From Ancylostoma caninum (taxonomy: Eukaryota; Nematoda; Chromadorea; Rhabditida; Ancylostomatidae): a stretch of 64,000 bases of DNA. Of this stretch, positions 49,601 to 59,943 are shown one piece after another. The DNA lies in NCBI GenBank assembly GCA_037903475.1, contig JBAJFG010000549.1, forward strand, positions 1,364,001-1,428,000. Direction: 5' to 3'. Numbering within the stretch: the stretch's first letter is position 1; each line of letters begins with the position of its first letter. A program made the translations under genes and the position numbers. A model generated the notes under the pieces. It did not search any database, was not told the DNA's origin, and was given only the letters and a program-made list of their open reading frames with translations.

Positions 49601-51698
49601 TGACATGTTCTTCGGGAATTTTTCTCTGATAATTTCAGGTCCAGACTACTATGTTAATTGTCAAAAAGCGCAAATTTATGTATAAGGCCCGTTTTGTAAA
49701 TCCTTCTCAGCCTGACTGAAAGAAGGATTTGTGTAAAAATGAACCAAGTTCATAAGGACTTCGAACAAGATGGGCCCAAAATTTAGAGAAGTTCAAAAAA
49801 AAAAAAAGAGCCAAGCACGTAATATCAGATGGGAGATTGATAAGTGGATGTAAGAGGTAAAATTCTGAACTCTTCGCTAATATAAGTCGATATTAATCGT
49901 TCCCTTGCAATGCAAAGATGTAATGAAGACTAAAGGAAATATATATGGTCTGTTAGCCCAAAGGTGGCACCTGAGGTGACTTTGTCTGCAATTACGACTT
50001 TGTCTGCAGAATGCCTCTTGGAGGAGATTTTACTAAATGGCAGTAGGGAAACATCAGAGTGGAAGGAATCACACCACATACATATCAAAAAAGTGTAAAA
50101 ATTTGATTATCTGGCCGACTTCGGGACGAGGTCGTAATTGCGGACGAAGTCGACCCAGATGCCACCTCTGCGTTACCAGACTGTATGCCCCTGCGGGTTT
50201 GTCCTGACAAAATTTTTTTCTTTTGTTTGCTATTCTTCGTTAAGGTCTTAGATTACTTCAAAGCACTTCTCTTTCTCTACAAGCCCTCTAGAGTAACCCA
50301 CGGTCCATTTGTATTATGCGGTCAGCTAAAATATTAAACAGACTTGTTTACGTACCATGTACCCGCCACATCCAGCACCAAGCGTAAATAGAAATGCCGC
50401 TGACAGCATCCAGGATACGGTAGCCACAAATGAAAACACAGCATTAACGACGCATACAAGCAGCAGGCACCCTAGAAATTGCCGATTCACCAGAAAGAAT
50501 GTCTAATGCTTGTTTCATGAAGAGTGTAGCTCGAACCTTTAAGCACTAGTAATCGCCCGTATGCATCTGCCAACCATCCAGCAATAAACGATCCTGACAA
50601 GGCGCCAGCCATCAGGGTCGTCGACATCAACGTGGTCAGTACAGACTGTTGACAAGCTTCACCCCAGTCAAGAAGGATGGAGGTAAAATCAGCATCTATC
50701 ATCTGAACAGGTAAGATCCATTGGGCTGGAAACTAACAAAAATAACAAGAGAGGATTCATTAGCAAAGTGATCACTACAGCAATAGTCATGAATACACCC
50801 TGTCACAGATAAATCAAGTGTGACATTCAATGCCTTCACAGTTAACGAGGCGTCAAGAAAAGCCAGAATGGTTTCTTAGAAAAACGTACCTAACCCCTAA
50901 ACGAGAAGAACGCAGTACCTAACACCTAAACGAAGAGAAAGCAGATGGGGGAAGGGAAGAGAGAAAAAAAGGTTTGTTTCCTTTAACCAGAAAGGGGAAC
51001 TGGGGGAACAGAACTTCCGAAAAGAAACTGTTTAAAAAACTAAATTTAAATATTAATGGTGAGAGTAAACATTAAAAGGCAATACTAAGAATAAGTACAA
51101 GAAGTTGAAGATAAACTGATACAAAAATTTATATATTTTATGAAGGAACTCAAAAAAAAATTCGTCGATTCTTTCTCGGTGATCGAGATGTATGTTCGTG
51201 CTCCCGCCATAGACACATAAATCATAGAAATCAACCTAGTATCTTTGCTTTTTTTATGGTAGTACTTAGTGCAGATCTTAATTAATAGTTCCACGGATTT
51301 GTTGATTGAATGAAACACTGATAAACTGCACATCAGTTGATCAGCATCTGCAGCTAGTACAAAATGGTCTCTACTAATTATTTCGTAAAACAAAAGAGAA
51401 ACCTACCTCAGTGTCAACAATCGCAACACCGTCAGCATCATCTGTTAGGTTAAGAGACAAGCATCTAGTCTGAAAGAACGCTATTGCAGTTCTGGCATTA
51501 ACCTCGTAGATGAACCTGTGATAAGAAAAGTCGTCCACGAAGATTCCAATGAGCGCATATGAGCGTATTTCCACGACAAATCAAAAATTTGTAGTGTCGC
51601 TAACCTGCGTAGGTTCGTAAAATGCCGTGGATAGCATGGTTGTTGTAACTGGTATATAGCTCAGCTGGGAGATTAACAAAACTGTCAGTTCATATTTT
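46609..51698 (-). CDS. SLC22-type organic-ion transporter (MFS), 5' end incomplete
   Basis: Thirteen minus-strand exons in phase: 51605-51698, 51407-51469, 50537-50732, 50356-50471, 49204-49293, 49006-49098, 48356-48473, 48199-48298, 47732-47803, 47483-47562, 47316-47415, 46869-47058, 46609-46818; 506 residues in total. Visible order: TM1 ending FYEPTQ, an extracellular loop with NLT and Cys, GSFIAGWLADAYGR (the first MFS signature), further helices, VVESCRWLAG (the PESPRWL position), TYSDLF, LPGNRYLNMAF, SAELFPTVVRNMARAV (the second signature) and PETKGRPLPEE before an acidic tail. SLC22 proteins move organic cations, anions or carnitine across the plasma membrane; substrate cannot be read here. 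TM1 begins with one leftover base, so a 5' exon with the start codon is still missing upstream. Confidence 0.9.
49947..50183. mobile_element. MITE with about 55-bp inverted ends, in a transporter intron
   Basis: The left arm (GGTCTG ... AGGTGGCACCTGAGG ... TGCAATTACGACTT) is repeated inverted at the right (GTCGTAATTGCGGACG ... ATGCCACCTCT ... CAGACTG), about 80 percent alike. TA dinucleotides flank both ends. It falls between exons 50356-50471 and 49204-49293. Confidence 0.7.
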
Positions 51699-53586
51699 CT
51701 GAAAAGCTTTCATTAGCAGTTCCTAGTTCAGAACGATAAATGTAATATTTTCTATTTGAATATGCAAAGACTTTGATCACCTTTTTTTCACATCAGAAGC
51801 AGAGCACTAAAGTAGCCAAAAGAGTGACGGAAACCAACAAGATCATCGAATAAAACTGATTTGTAGCTATCTTCTGAGAATTTAAAAAAATCAAAAGCTA
51901 AAAGATATTGTGAATGATAGCAATGTTCAAGAATATCACCGAACTACGAAGTGGAACGGTTTTAAACGTGTTTCTTTTCTTGGTTGGACGTACAACAGAA
52001 GTTTGCAGGTTTGTATATCCGCTTTCAACAGCGACTAACACCTCTCTATTTCTTGAAAATTACTAGCGAAACATTTTTTCTCTACCACTGATTTTGTTAG
52101 CTACATGTACCCAAATCCTAGTAGTAAAACCCACTTAATTTCAATTTTTTCTTAAATTGTTGCATTACATTTGCCAAAATGCAAGGAGGTGCATTTTAAT
52201 TAATCTGAACGTTTCCACCAAAAATGGCGCTTCGTAGAACATTTGCACTAAAAATTGCGCTTCTCTCCATGATGCTTGGAAAATGAGGAGAGCAAATTCA
52301 CATTAATCTAGCTACTTAAGACATTCCTATATAAACTTCTTCATGTTCATAAAATGATGGAAACCCACCCAAAATCTCGACTAATGCTACTCCTCATGTG
52401 GCGGGTGGTGCGCCGGGGCCGCGGTGGCGATCTGAGTGGTGAATTATCATCGCTGCCGTCTACCACCACAGTGCATGTCATCTTGATTTACCTGCGAATG
52501 CTTCATCACTCAGAAAAAGAGAACGCTTGCGAGAAAAGAAAAAGAAATATTTACAGCACCAAAGTACAAATCAAATACTGAAGAAGAACTGAACACTGGC
52601 GAAACTTCATAAACTATCCCGACCTGTCAATTTGTATAGAGGTTTTCAAAACTGTGAACGCAGAGTTATGAAATATTTGATGGAAAATGAACCTATTGTT
52701 AGAGCACACTGGTCTCTTCAACTGCAGCTGCGAAAACAACCACAGCCAAGAAATCTCAGAATGCCCTTTTTGGAGAGTACATTTAATAACCCAGTGAAAA
52801 TGGTGTATAATTGTTACAAAAGTGAGCGAGGTGTAAATTACTATGTGTTTTCCCAGAAATATAAACTTACTGTGGAAAAAGTGGAAAAAAATCTAATGAA
52901 ACTACAGGTTTGCATGCTTCATTAGATATTTTTCCACTATTTCCACAGAAAGTGTAACCGATGTCTTTGCCTCAAGCTTTACACTCAGTTTGTTAGCCCT
53001 TCAAACGATGTAAGAACGACGAGGGACGTGTTTCAAATGGCTTGAAATGAACTGGATTGTAATCCTCATGTCCTCTGATTTTTGAACCTGGGCAACCAAA
53101 GGTCCACCTAACAACCTGGAAAAAGAACCATAATTTCAAAAACTGGTTTATTTCGCTCCTGCACCACCATCAGGGAAATCATCGAGTGGCTCAAGGGCAA
53201 TGTATCAGGTTACTGACAATATTTTCAGATCTAATGCTAGCTTTTGTTTGTTCTTGAGGACTCGACGGAACTCTATAACGGTTTCTTGTGCCCACATGGC
53301 CTATGTCTGTCTATGCTTGGAAAGGATGAAGATGAAAATTATCACAAAAACAAGAAAATTCACAATTCTTAGAAGAACAGAGAGAAGGCAAGAACAACGA
53401 CATCACTGGATGTTTATTTGGATAGGAAAATCTGGAAAATCCGGAAGCGCTGCGCCGTATGTTGTTGAAACACAGTGGGAAAGCTTTTAGGCGTTGACAC
53501 GCGATAAGAACCTCATACCAAAGTTCGAATGATGAGAACCGCATCTTCCAGCTCTTATCATGACAGACTGGTCTCTAGCATGAAAC
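51699..53586. other. Upstream of the transporter; no firm exon
   Basis: Expected to hold the transporter's first exon, but I could not identify it. Two plus-strand frames (52632-52925 and 53200-53490) lack motifs and splice support. Confidence 0.35.
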
Positions 53587-53663
53587 TAAGGAAACTCATT
53601 GAGAAAAGCAGAAAGGTTTTCAAGTTAAGGAAACTCATTGAAAAAGCAGAAAGGTTTTCAAGT
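53587..53663. repeat. Tandem duplication, 38-39 bp
   Basis: Two copies of TAAGGAAACTCATTGA followed by AAAGCAGAAAGGTTTTCAAG, differing by one insertion and one substitution. Confidence 0.85.
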
Positions 53664-55899
53664 TTATCTGGGAAAAAATTTGACGATAGACGGAAGGATT
53701 TCAAATCTTATCGGGCAGAAACAAATAAGGGCATTGCAGAATATAAAAGTCTGCAGCAGAACTCAAACGCTGAGGTAAGCTAATGTGACTTAAATGATGC
53801 GGCAAACATGTCAGAATAGGCTGCTGCACATGTGCCTGCTATGTTCAACACCCATTTCTAGGGTGTCGGCAGAATGGTGTTAAAGGACAGCAGGTTTCGC
53901 TGCTTAGAATGAGAGTAGGGTCTGACAATTGGATAGCAGAGAGAAATCATTGTATTCTTCTAACCAAAGCAAGTAAAAATGATGAATCGCCTCCAATGCC
54001 CATCACGTATGGAACGTATAGAACAACAGCAAAAACGAAACCACGACCCCTTGGCCGTGGAAACACACTGATGCCTGTGTTGATCAGAACTTCTCCATTT
54101 TAGCTCGATAGATCTTCTGCTATGCAGGACGGCTGATAGCCTCAAAAATCAGTGAAATGATTAGGTCATAGTAAATATTAGCTTGAGGAAGGATAACTTT
54201 TGGATTTAGCAAAGAAAAAATATGTCAAAAGATAAAGCAAAAGTGACGAAATATTCTCTAATTTGATCAGTGACCCTAAGATTGTTCTTTCTTCATAGAG
54301 AGCGAATGCTTTCCGCAACCTATTCCCTACACATGTGGATTGAAATATGTAGCAACTCACACGAATTCCGTCTTCGCTAGGAGATATACGCCAAAGATGT
54401 GCGGAGTGAAATTTCAAGTTCTTTGGAACGGAAAACAGAAGCCGAAAATGGCCGCAAGACAGAAACCGTTGTATTAAAACAATGAAATCAGCACACTTCT
54501 AATCTAGGCTTTCATTTGACCAAGAAATTCTGCACCGACACATGCATGTGGTAATCTGGAAGTGATAGGTCTGGGTTGGACTCATTTCCAATATTGCCGC
54601 AGCAGTAATGGCGCATTGGCTGCAAACGCTAGGTAGCAGATGAATCTGTTGTTCAGCAACAAAACGCCCTCCAGCCTGCTGAAGGCCACCGAATGGCGTC
54701 GCCAGGCGCAGTCACAGCAAAAAAAAAAAGCATGAAAGCTACACCTGCCCATCCATTTAGTCATCACTCATGTTCTTTCTGTTGACTTTAGTTGTGATCA
54801 CATCGACTTTTACGCGATGTCGAGTAGATGAACGATTATGAGTGCGTAGTGCTAGAGGGGTGGGGGGGGGGGAATCAGAATTAATTTGCGAATTGGGAGC
54901 GCCGTGATAACCTATAAAAGGCGTTCCATGCCCGTGAAACAAATAACTCCAGCATTCAAAATTTGTCCGAAATTACCACTTTAGCGGCGCTGATGTGAAC
55001 CGAATCGGTGGTCAATGAATTATCCACAAATAACACGCGTGGACTTGAGTGCGCCCAGAGATGAAAGAATGATATGGAAACGAACGCAAATGACTTGGAA
55101 TGGAGAGGACTAAAACTATAGGCACTGGTTACCACAGACGTCATTGTCTTGTAATTGAAACAGATGAAAGAAGAAGATTTTTGCAATGAATGCGGACGAC
55201 ACATGCACTCCCAATTAGTGTCAGCATAGTGAAGGGCACTTATAGCGACAAGGATGTTTCGAGGTATATGAAACTAAATTTTGGTCTTTAAAGAGAAGAA
55301 CTTTCGCAAAGAGAAGAATTCAATGACACATGGTGCAAAGCGGTATTGTGACCTAGCTGTGAGAAATAACAACAAAAGAACCATGGTTAACCATGCTTGT
55401 TACATGCAAAGAAATGTCATTGTTAGCATAGGTTCTTAAGCGATGACACAGACATTCGACGAGTGACGATAATGCAAAGACGGATAGAATTATGAAAAGT
55501 GTCTCGTCATCGGATCGGTTTTCTTTACAAATTTCCAGCTAGACTTCAGCTTCCAGGCACAGCACAGGGATGGTGGTCAAAATGGGGACGAGGTGGACGA
55601 GATAGCGGCTGTCATTAACTTTCGAACAGCCACGCAAGCTTTGCTTCCAAACATGGCAGCTCAGCTGTGAAACTTGCGGTCGTCAAGAGATTGGACACTT
55701 CGTGCAAAGGATCAAATTTAGTGCAGCCGATGTGTGAAAAGAAAAAAACTCCAAAGGCAAGAAATTAAAAGCGATTCAATTCGTTTCAGTATCAAACATA
55801 TTAGGTTAGTACATAATTAATGCTTCTTTCGCGACTTCTTTTCTCGTTAAAATCAACGCTATCAGAATGGTTTTTTTTTTCATGCAAAAGTGGGTTACT
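53664..55899. other. No gene seen
   Basis: AT-rich; a 10-base A run and a 10-base G run are the only standouts. No exon supported. Confidence 0.4.
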
Positions 55900-56160
55900 G
55901 AGTTTAGCTGCACCTCGCCGCGCCATATGGTGGAGGATGGGGAGCGGCAACGCCGAGCGAGCTCGCGCGGCAAGTGACTCGAGTGTGGGGGCCTCCCGGA
56001 ATTTTGCCTCGCGCGAGCCGTCCGCGGCATTGTGCGAGCTCGCTTTGCGGGTCGCAGAGTAGGATGATATTCAGTATTCTCTGTCACGCGTCAAATCCAA
56101 CGAGACTTCCAGAGCGAGAAGTTTCCCGCGCGCGAGTCAATTCTCGCTCCACATGGCACT
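55900..56160. other. GC- and CpG-rich patch
   Basis: Dense CGCGCG/CTCGCG motifs in otherwise AT-rich DNA, plus a short inverted repeat GAGCGAGAA (56112-56120) / TTCTCGCTC (56141-56149). Open frames exist on both strands, as expected in GC-rich sequence, but none has a motif I know. It could be a promoter, a transferred segment, or a GC-rich transposon end like family A. Confidence 0.5.
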
Positions 56161-56244
56161 GCTCATCGCAAAATCTATGAAGACCGCTAAGCAATCCTCT
56201 TTTTTCAACTATGACAGGAAATCGTTCCCACATTCGCCATCATA

Positions 56245-56432
56245 ATATGACGCTGCCAACTAATTTGTCCTAGTAAAAATGCAAAGTAGAGAATGAGTGG
56301 CCACAATCCGGACAGTTCGGGGTAGGGAATAGTGAAAATGAAATAATGGCAAAACTCGAACTGTTCGGATTGTGCCACTCATTCACTACTTTGCATTTTT
56401 ACTGAAACAACCTAGTTAGCAGCGTCATATAT
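56245..56432. mobile_element. Palindromic MITE, 188 bp
   Basis: Outer ATATGACGCTGC arms and inner AGTAAAAATGCAAAGTAG, GAATGAGTGG and CAGTTCG segments are all repeated inverted on the right side. A short AT-rich loop lies at about 56326-56355. TA flanks both ends. Confidence 0.82.
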
Positions 56433-57040
56433 ACTCTGCCACTTGGTAGAAGGTGGGAGTACAGCACATCCATTCTGTGATCTCAGCCACGGAACCTTTT
56501 GGTGAAGGAACAATCAGCAAAGCCAAGTTGAAGGATGATTCATATTCATAAGATACAAGTTTATCACAGATGAAGGAAGATGAGGTCGAACATCAAGGTG
56601 AGGCCAACTGTTATGACAGCAATATATAATCAGCTCCTCCCTATTACAATCATCAAAATGTTTTTCGACTTTCCTTTGCTGATAGTTCTTCCACCGAAAT
56701 TTTGCTGATTGCGAAATGACTTTGCAGCGTTCTTAACTTTTCCCGAAGTGGGAAAGCCTGCGATGGCAGATGTGAATACCATGTTCGATAGCGCTTTTAC
56801 TATTGTAAATGAAAAAGAGGATCGTTTCTATGAAGAAAAAAAACCATTTGAGAAGCGTTAATTTCTAATGATAGAGGAAGTTGGGAAAAAAGTCGCATTA
56901 GTTATGCACCATCCTAATTCTTTTACGAGTTGATAAAGGATGGACGAACATATGTCAACCAAACGCCTTTCTGTTCTGTATGGTACAGCTAGCAATGAAA
57001 ATTTTAACTGCTGCTAACTAAACGTTCAAAAAAGGATAAA
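56433..57040. other. No gene seen; ends in a SINE target duplication
   Basis: AT-rich, no exon supported. CAAAAAAGGATAAA at 57027-57040 is the left target duplication of the adjacent SINE. Confidence 0.45.
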
Positions 57041-57319
57041 AGGATAAAGTGGTCGGCGTTAATCAATCCCGTCACGAGGGATGCGCCACGCATTCGACTT
57101 CATCTGAGCATCGTAGAGGCATTGAATGCGTATGTGCCCTGTACAATGACTTGCGGGGGGCACCGATGTACCAAGTCAGTGCTTCATCCTCTCAGACTCC
57201 TCTGGTACCAATTTACCGACCCCGGAGGGATGGAAGGCTTGGTTGGCCTCAAGCGGGATCGAACCATCGATCGTGTGCGTGCACAGCGAGCCTCTTACCA
57301 CTGCGCCACACGCGCCCCT
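57041..57319 (-). mobile_element. tRNA-derived SINE with target-site duplication
   Basis: Minus strand: A box TGGCGCAGTGG (57298-57308) and B box GGTTCGATCCC (57255-57265) at tRNA spacing, inside a GGGCGCG...CGC tRNA-like head. An unrelated body of about 200 bases follows. The flanks CAAAAAAGGATAAA (57027-57040) and CAAAAAGGATAAA (57320-57332) are a 13-14-base duplication, and the SINE tail ends in GGATAAA-like repeats, as for LINE-driven retroposition. Its sequence differs from the tandem-array tRNA-like units, so it is a separate SINE family. Confidence 0.85.
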
Positions 57320-57332
57320 CAAAAAGGATAAA

Positions 57333-57842
57333 GAATGAAAAAGGAGGAAACACCAGAGAACCTGAGTATGTATGGCTGTCATGACAAATGTCCTTAGACC
57401 CTTTCTTGGACAAGTGGCAAAACAGCGCGCATTTTGGAGAATGGTTCAAGAAAAAGGCCCACCTCCTTTTTCAGAAGTGAACGCCCAACTACAGGAAACG
57501 ACACGCTGCTTATTAAACAAAGAATGGAAAAGAAGATCATAAACAGAATAAACAGACATAGCTTCATTTCCATAAAAACTAGTTGTCACAGATTCTAATA
57601 ACAATAAGAAACTTCAAACAATAGGAGAAAAACCACGTGGAACCTCAGTTCAGATTTAATATAACCAAAAAGTGTAGTTGTGAGCCAGACACAAGACTAT
57701 TATAAAGTTCACACTGGCTGACATTTTGGTACTCTACGAGCTTCCGCAGCTCACAACTTAATAAAGTGGAACTGTCATTAGGCGGAGGTTCAAAACAGTC
57801 GGACATGGGAATAGCGAAAGACTTTGAAGTACTGCGAAGTAC
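57333..57842. other. No gene seen
   Basis: AT-rich spacer between the SINE and a candidate exon. Confidence 0.4.
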
Positions 57843-58005
57843 CTGCTAGAGCAATGGCGACCAAACGAGAAGATTGATTCAGCAGGAGTGCTGCCAGTAC
57901 AAGCGTATTATTTAGGTTTTGAAAGTATTTTTTGTTGCCGCAGCAGAGGCTAAAACACCACATAGCGGAGTTGCCTGCGGGTATCAGAAGTACTGCAGCG
58001 AATGT
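57843..58005 (-). CDS. Candidate exon, membrane-protein-like
   Basis: Minus-strand frame of 54 codons plus one base, bounded by a CTAAAG acceptor (58006-58011) and a CAG/GTACTT donor. The product reads AVLLIPAGNSAMWCFSLCCG and, after a short linker, LVLAALLL; two hydrophobic stretches with a basic KK linker. Its relation to the exons at 58734-59152 is unknown: those appear to end in a stop, so this may be a separate gene or follow an alternative splice. Confidence 0.3.
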
Positions 58006-58053
58006 CTTTAGGAGATGAGCAGACAAAACAGAAGCCACCCAAAACCACTAGAG

Positions 58054-58598
58054 ACTATTTCTACATATTTAATTCGGCTCCTTGACAGAAAGGCAAGGCT
58101 TGCGACGTTCATCGCTGGAGCCACCTACTCACGAATGCTGCGGATCTTTAAACAGTGTGCTGGGCAAGATTTTGTTGGAATAGGTAGCTGGTTCGGTTGG
58201 ACAACTTTCCTTTCCGTTCCCTTTCACTGCTGCATTATTCTGTCAGTTTTCTATTCTTGTCTTTATCGCATTGTCGGCATTCCGACTAAGTACCAGACTA
58301 AACTTGAGCGTGCTAAAATCTAAGATCTGTGCTGAAAATCTTTGAACAAATTAGCAGATACCAGTTGGAATGCACCATGTTGAGTGCCTACAATGCGACG
58401 ACAAGACTATAACACTGGTAGAAAAATAGAGCACTAATATAAGAGGGAAACTCGTTCAACTGGACCGGCAATCTATTCCAAACTCTTCCCCAACACAGTG
58501 TTCGAAAAACCGCAGCGTTCGTGAGTAGGTGGTTCCAGCGATGAACGCTGCCAGCCTTTGCATTTACCAAGGAGCCGAATTAAATATGTAGAAATAGT
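58054..58598. repeat. Inverted pair of LINE-like fragments
   Basis: 58054-58281 on plus and 58385-58598 on minus are diverged copies of one segment, with a 103-base spacer. Both read RT-type C-terminal sequence in fragments: the minus copy gives RWNHLLTNAAVFRTLCWG, then VWNRLPVQLNEFPSYISALF, the WN-LP pattern common at the 3' end of non-LTR retrotransposon ORFs. Both are broken by stops or frameshifts. Confidence 0.6.
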
Positions 58599-58733
58599 TC
58601 CTACTCCCAAAACCATCCACCAAAATCTTATCGTAGGAATCTCACGTAACTATTAGTCGTAATCAATGCGAATGAAGAAGAATCGATAAATATGTAGCAA
58701 TTACGGCATGCTGAAAGCATTTACCCACCTCTA

Positions 58734-59152
58734 TTATGCTAGGTTGAGCGAGTAGATGATGTCAAGACCGACATCGCCGGATGCATATGACGCGTAACAT
58801 AGCCCTACCACAGAGCTGAAATTGCCCACAAAATAATTCATAGCAGCAATGCATTAAGCGAAACTCACATGCGAAAGGATGAAAATATGAAGAAACACTC
58901 CAGAAAATCCTTTGTATCGAAAGCGTAACACTTACACTGAGATTCTACCAAGGCAGAGCAAACATAGAGGTGATGTTGAACAGGTTCGCTACACCTGTTG
59001 ATCGCTCTCTAGAGAACTGCACTGGTTCAGACGGCGAGCTGAAAATTGTGTGGCTGTTCTTTGTTGCAGACGTGCAGATGTTGTAGTCGACGTAATTACA
59101 CTTAACCTCATGCAAGCGACGCGCTTCGACTCCACTCAGACGATGAAACGGG
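58734..59152 (-). CDS. C-terminal exons of an unrecognised Cys-containing protein
   Basis: Minus-strand exons 58949-59152 and 58734-58815, joined in phase (67 codons, a split Cys, 26 codons, stop). The sequence has KCNYVDYNICTS, NLFNITSMFALP, then SVVGLCYASYASGDVGLDII. The spacing of Cys and the absence of a long hydrophobic run fit a secreted or extracellular domain, but VVGLCYASY could also be part of a membrane segment. Phase and clean splice sites support real coding. I cannot name a family, and 5' exons must exist since the first exon starts with a leftover base. Confidence 0.45.
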
Positions 59153-59929
59153 CTGCAGGCTAGAATTTGTAGTCTAGTTTATAGTGAATGAAAGAGAAAT
59201 GAGGAATGAAAACCGTTCCGACTCCGGAATTAAAGCTGTCACACCACCAGTTTTAAATCTAGACGAAGCGCTCACGAGGAATTCGCGTGGGGCTTCTTGG
59301 AGGATTCCACCGTGTCGGATACGGAGTGGGCTGGCTCAGCAATATTTTCAGAAAATAGTGTTTGAGAACTGTGTGAAAAAAAAACTGTGAATAAAAATCC
59401 TACTCAGAATAAGGAGCTGTTAATATAAACTACTATCTATTCTCTAGGAACACTGGCTCTCCTGTGACAGGCTGATATATACATAGATGAGCAGATATCA
59501 CAAGGGTTAGTTTATAGGGAAGAGGAGAATAAAGGAACCGGATGGGAATAAATTCACTTTCACATCTGAGACAATGAAAAAAAAAACGCAACTGGGATGG
59601 TTTTCTTTCTGTGGCAAGTATTATACAGCGAGTGTCAGTGGCAGTGCGTTTTTCGCGGCCTCGAAAAACACGCAACGCGACCGCGCCGCTGGCCCTGGAA
59701 TCTTCTCCGGAACAACGAACTATCGGGTTTTCTTAATAGCAAGTTAATTTTCTTGATAGCTGACATCAAACCTCCCATCCGCTCTTCTCCATGGTGCCCG
59801 TGACAGCGGGCATTCTTTAGGTAAGCAGCTTGGTAAAAAAAAACCTCGAATTTTATTGTTCCTGTATAGTAGAGTCTCACATGGGTCAACCAGATGTTAT
59901 GAATGAACAACACCAAGTGAGCATAAGTG
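59153..59929. other. Spacer with a solo MITE end
   Basis: Contains the family A MITE half at 59626. Otherwise AT-rich and without a supportable gene. Confidence 0.4.
59626..59690 (+). mobile_element. Family A MITE, single diverged end
   Basis: CAGCGAGTGTCAGTGGCAGT, then GCGGCCTCGAAAAACACGCAACGCGACCGCGCC in register with the left ends of 3602-3871 and 34274-34541, preceded by TA. No matching right end found, so it is a truncated copy. Confidence 0.65.
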
Positions 59930-59935
59930 TTTATT
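59930..59935 (-). terminator. Poly(A) signal AATAAA (minus strand)
   Basis: Lies nine bases past the lysozyme stop codon, so the 3' UTR is probably very short, as is common in nematodes. Confidence 0.7.
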
Positions 59936-59943
59936 AAATTCTT

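Noticed and set aside
51085..51393. 102-codon minus frame as a transporter exon
   Set aside because: It falls in an intron; the flanking exons 51407-51469 and 50537-50732 join directly in phase.
51643..51670. TAGCTCAGCTGGG as a tRNA A box
   Set aside because: No B box at the right distance on this strand, and the segment is coding on the other strand (TM1 of the transporter).
52632..52925. 97-codon plus frame
   Set aside because: No recognised motif or splice support; AT-rich codons typical of chance frames.
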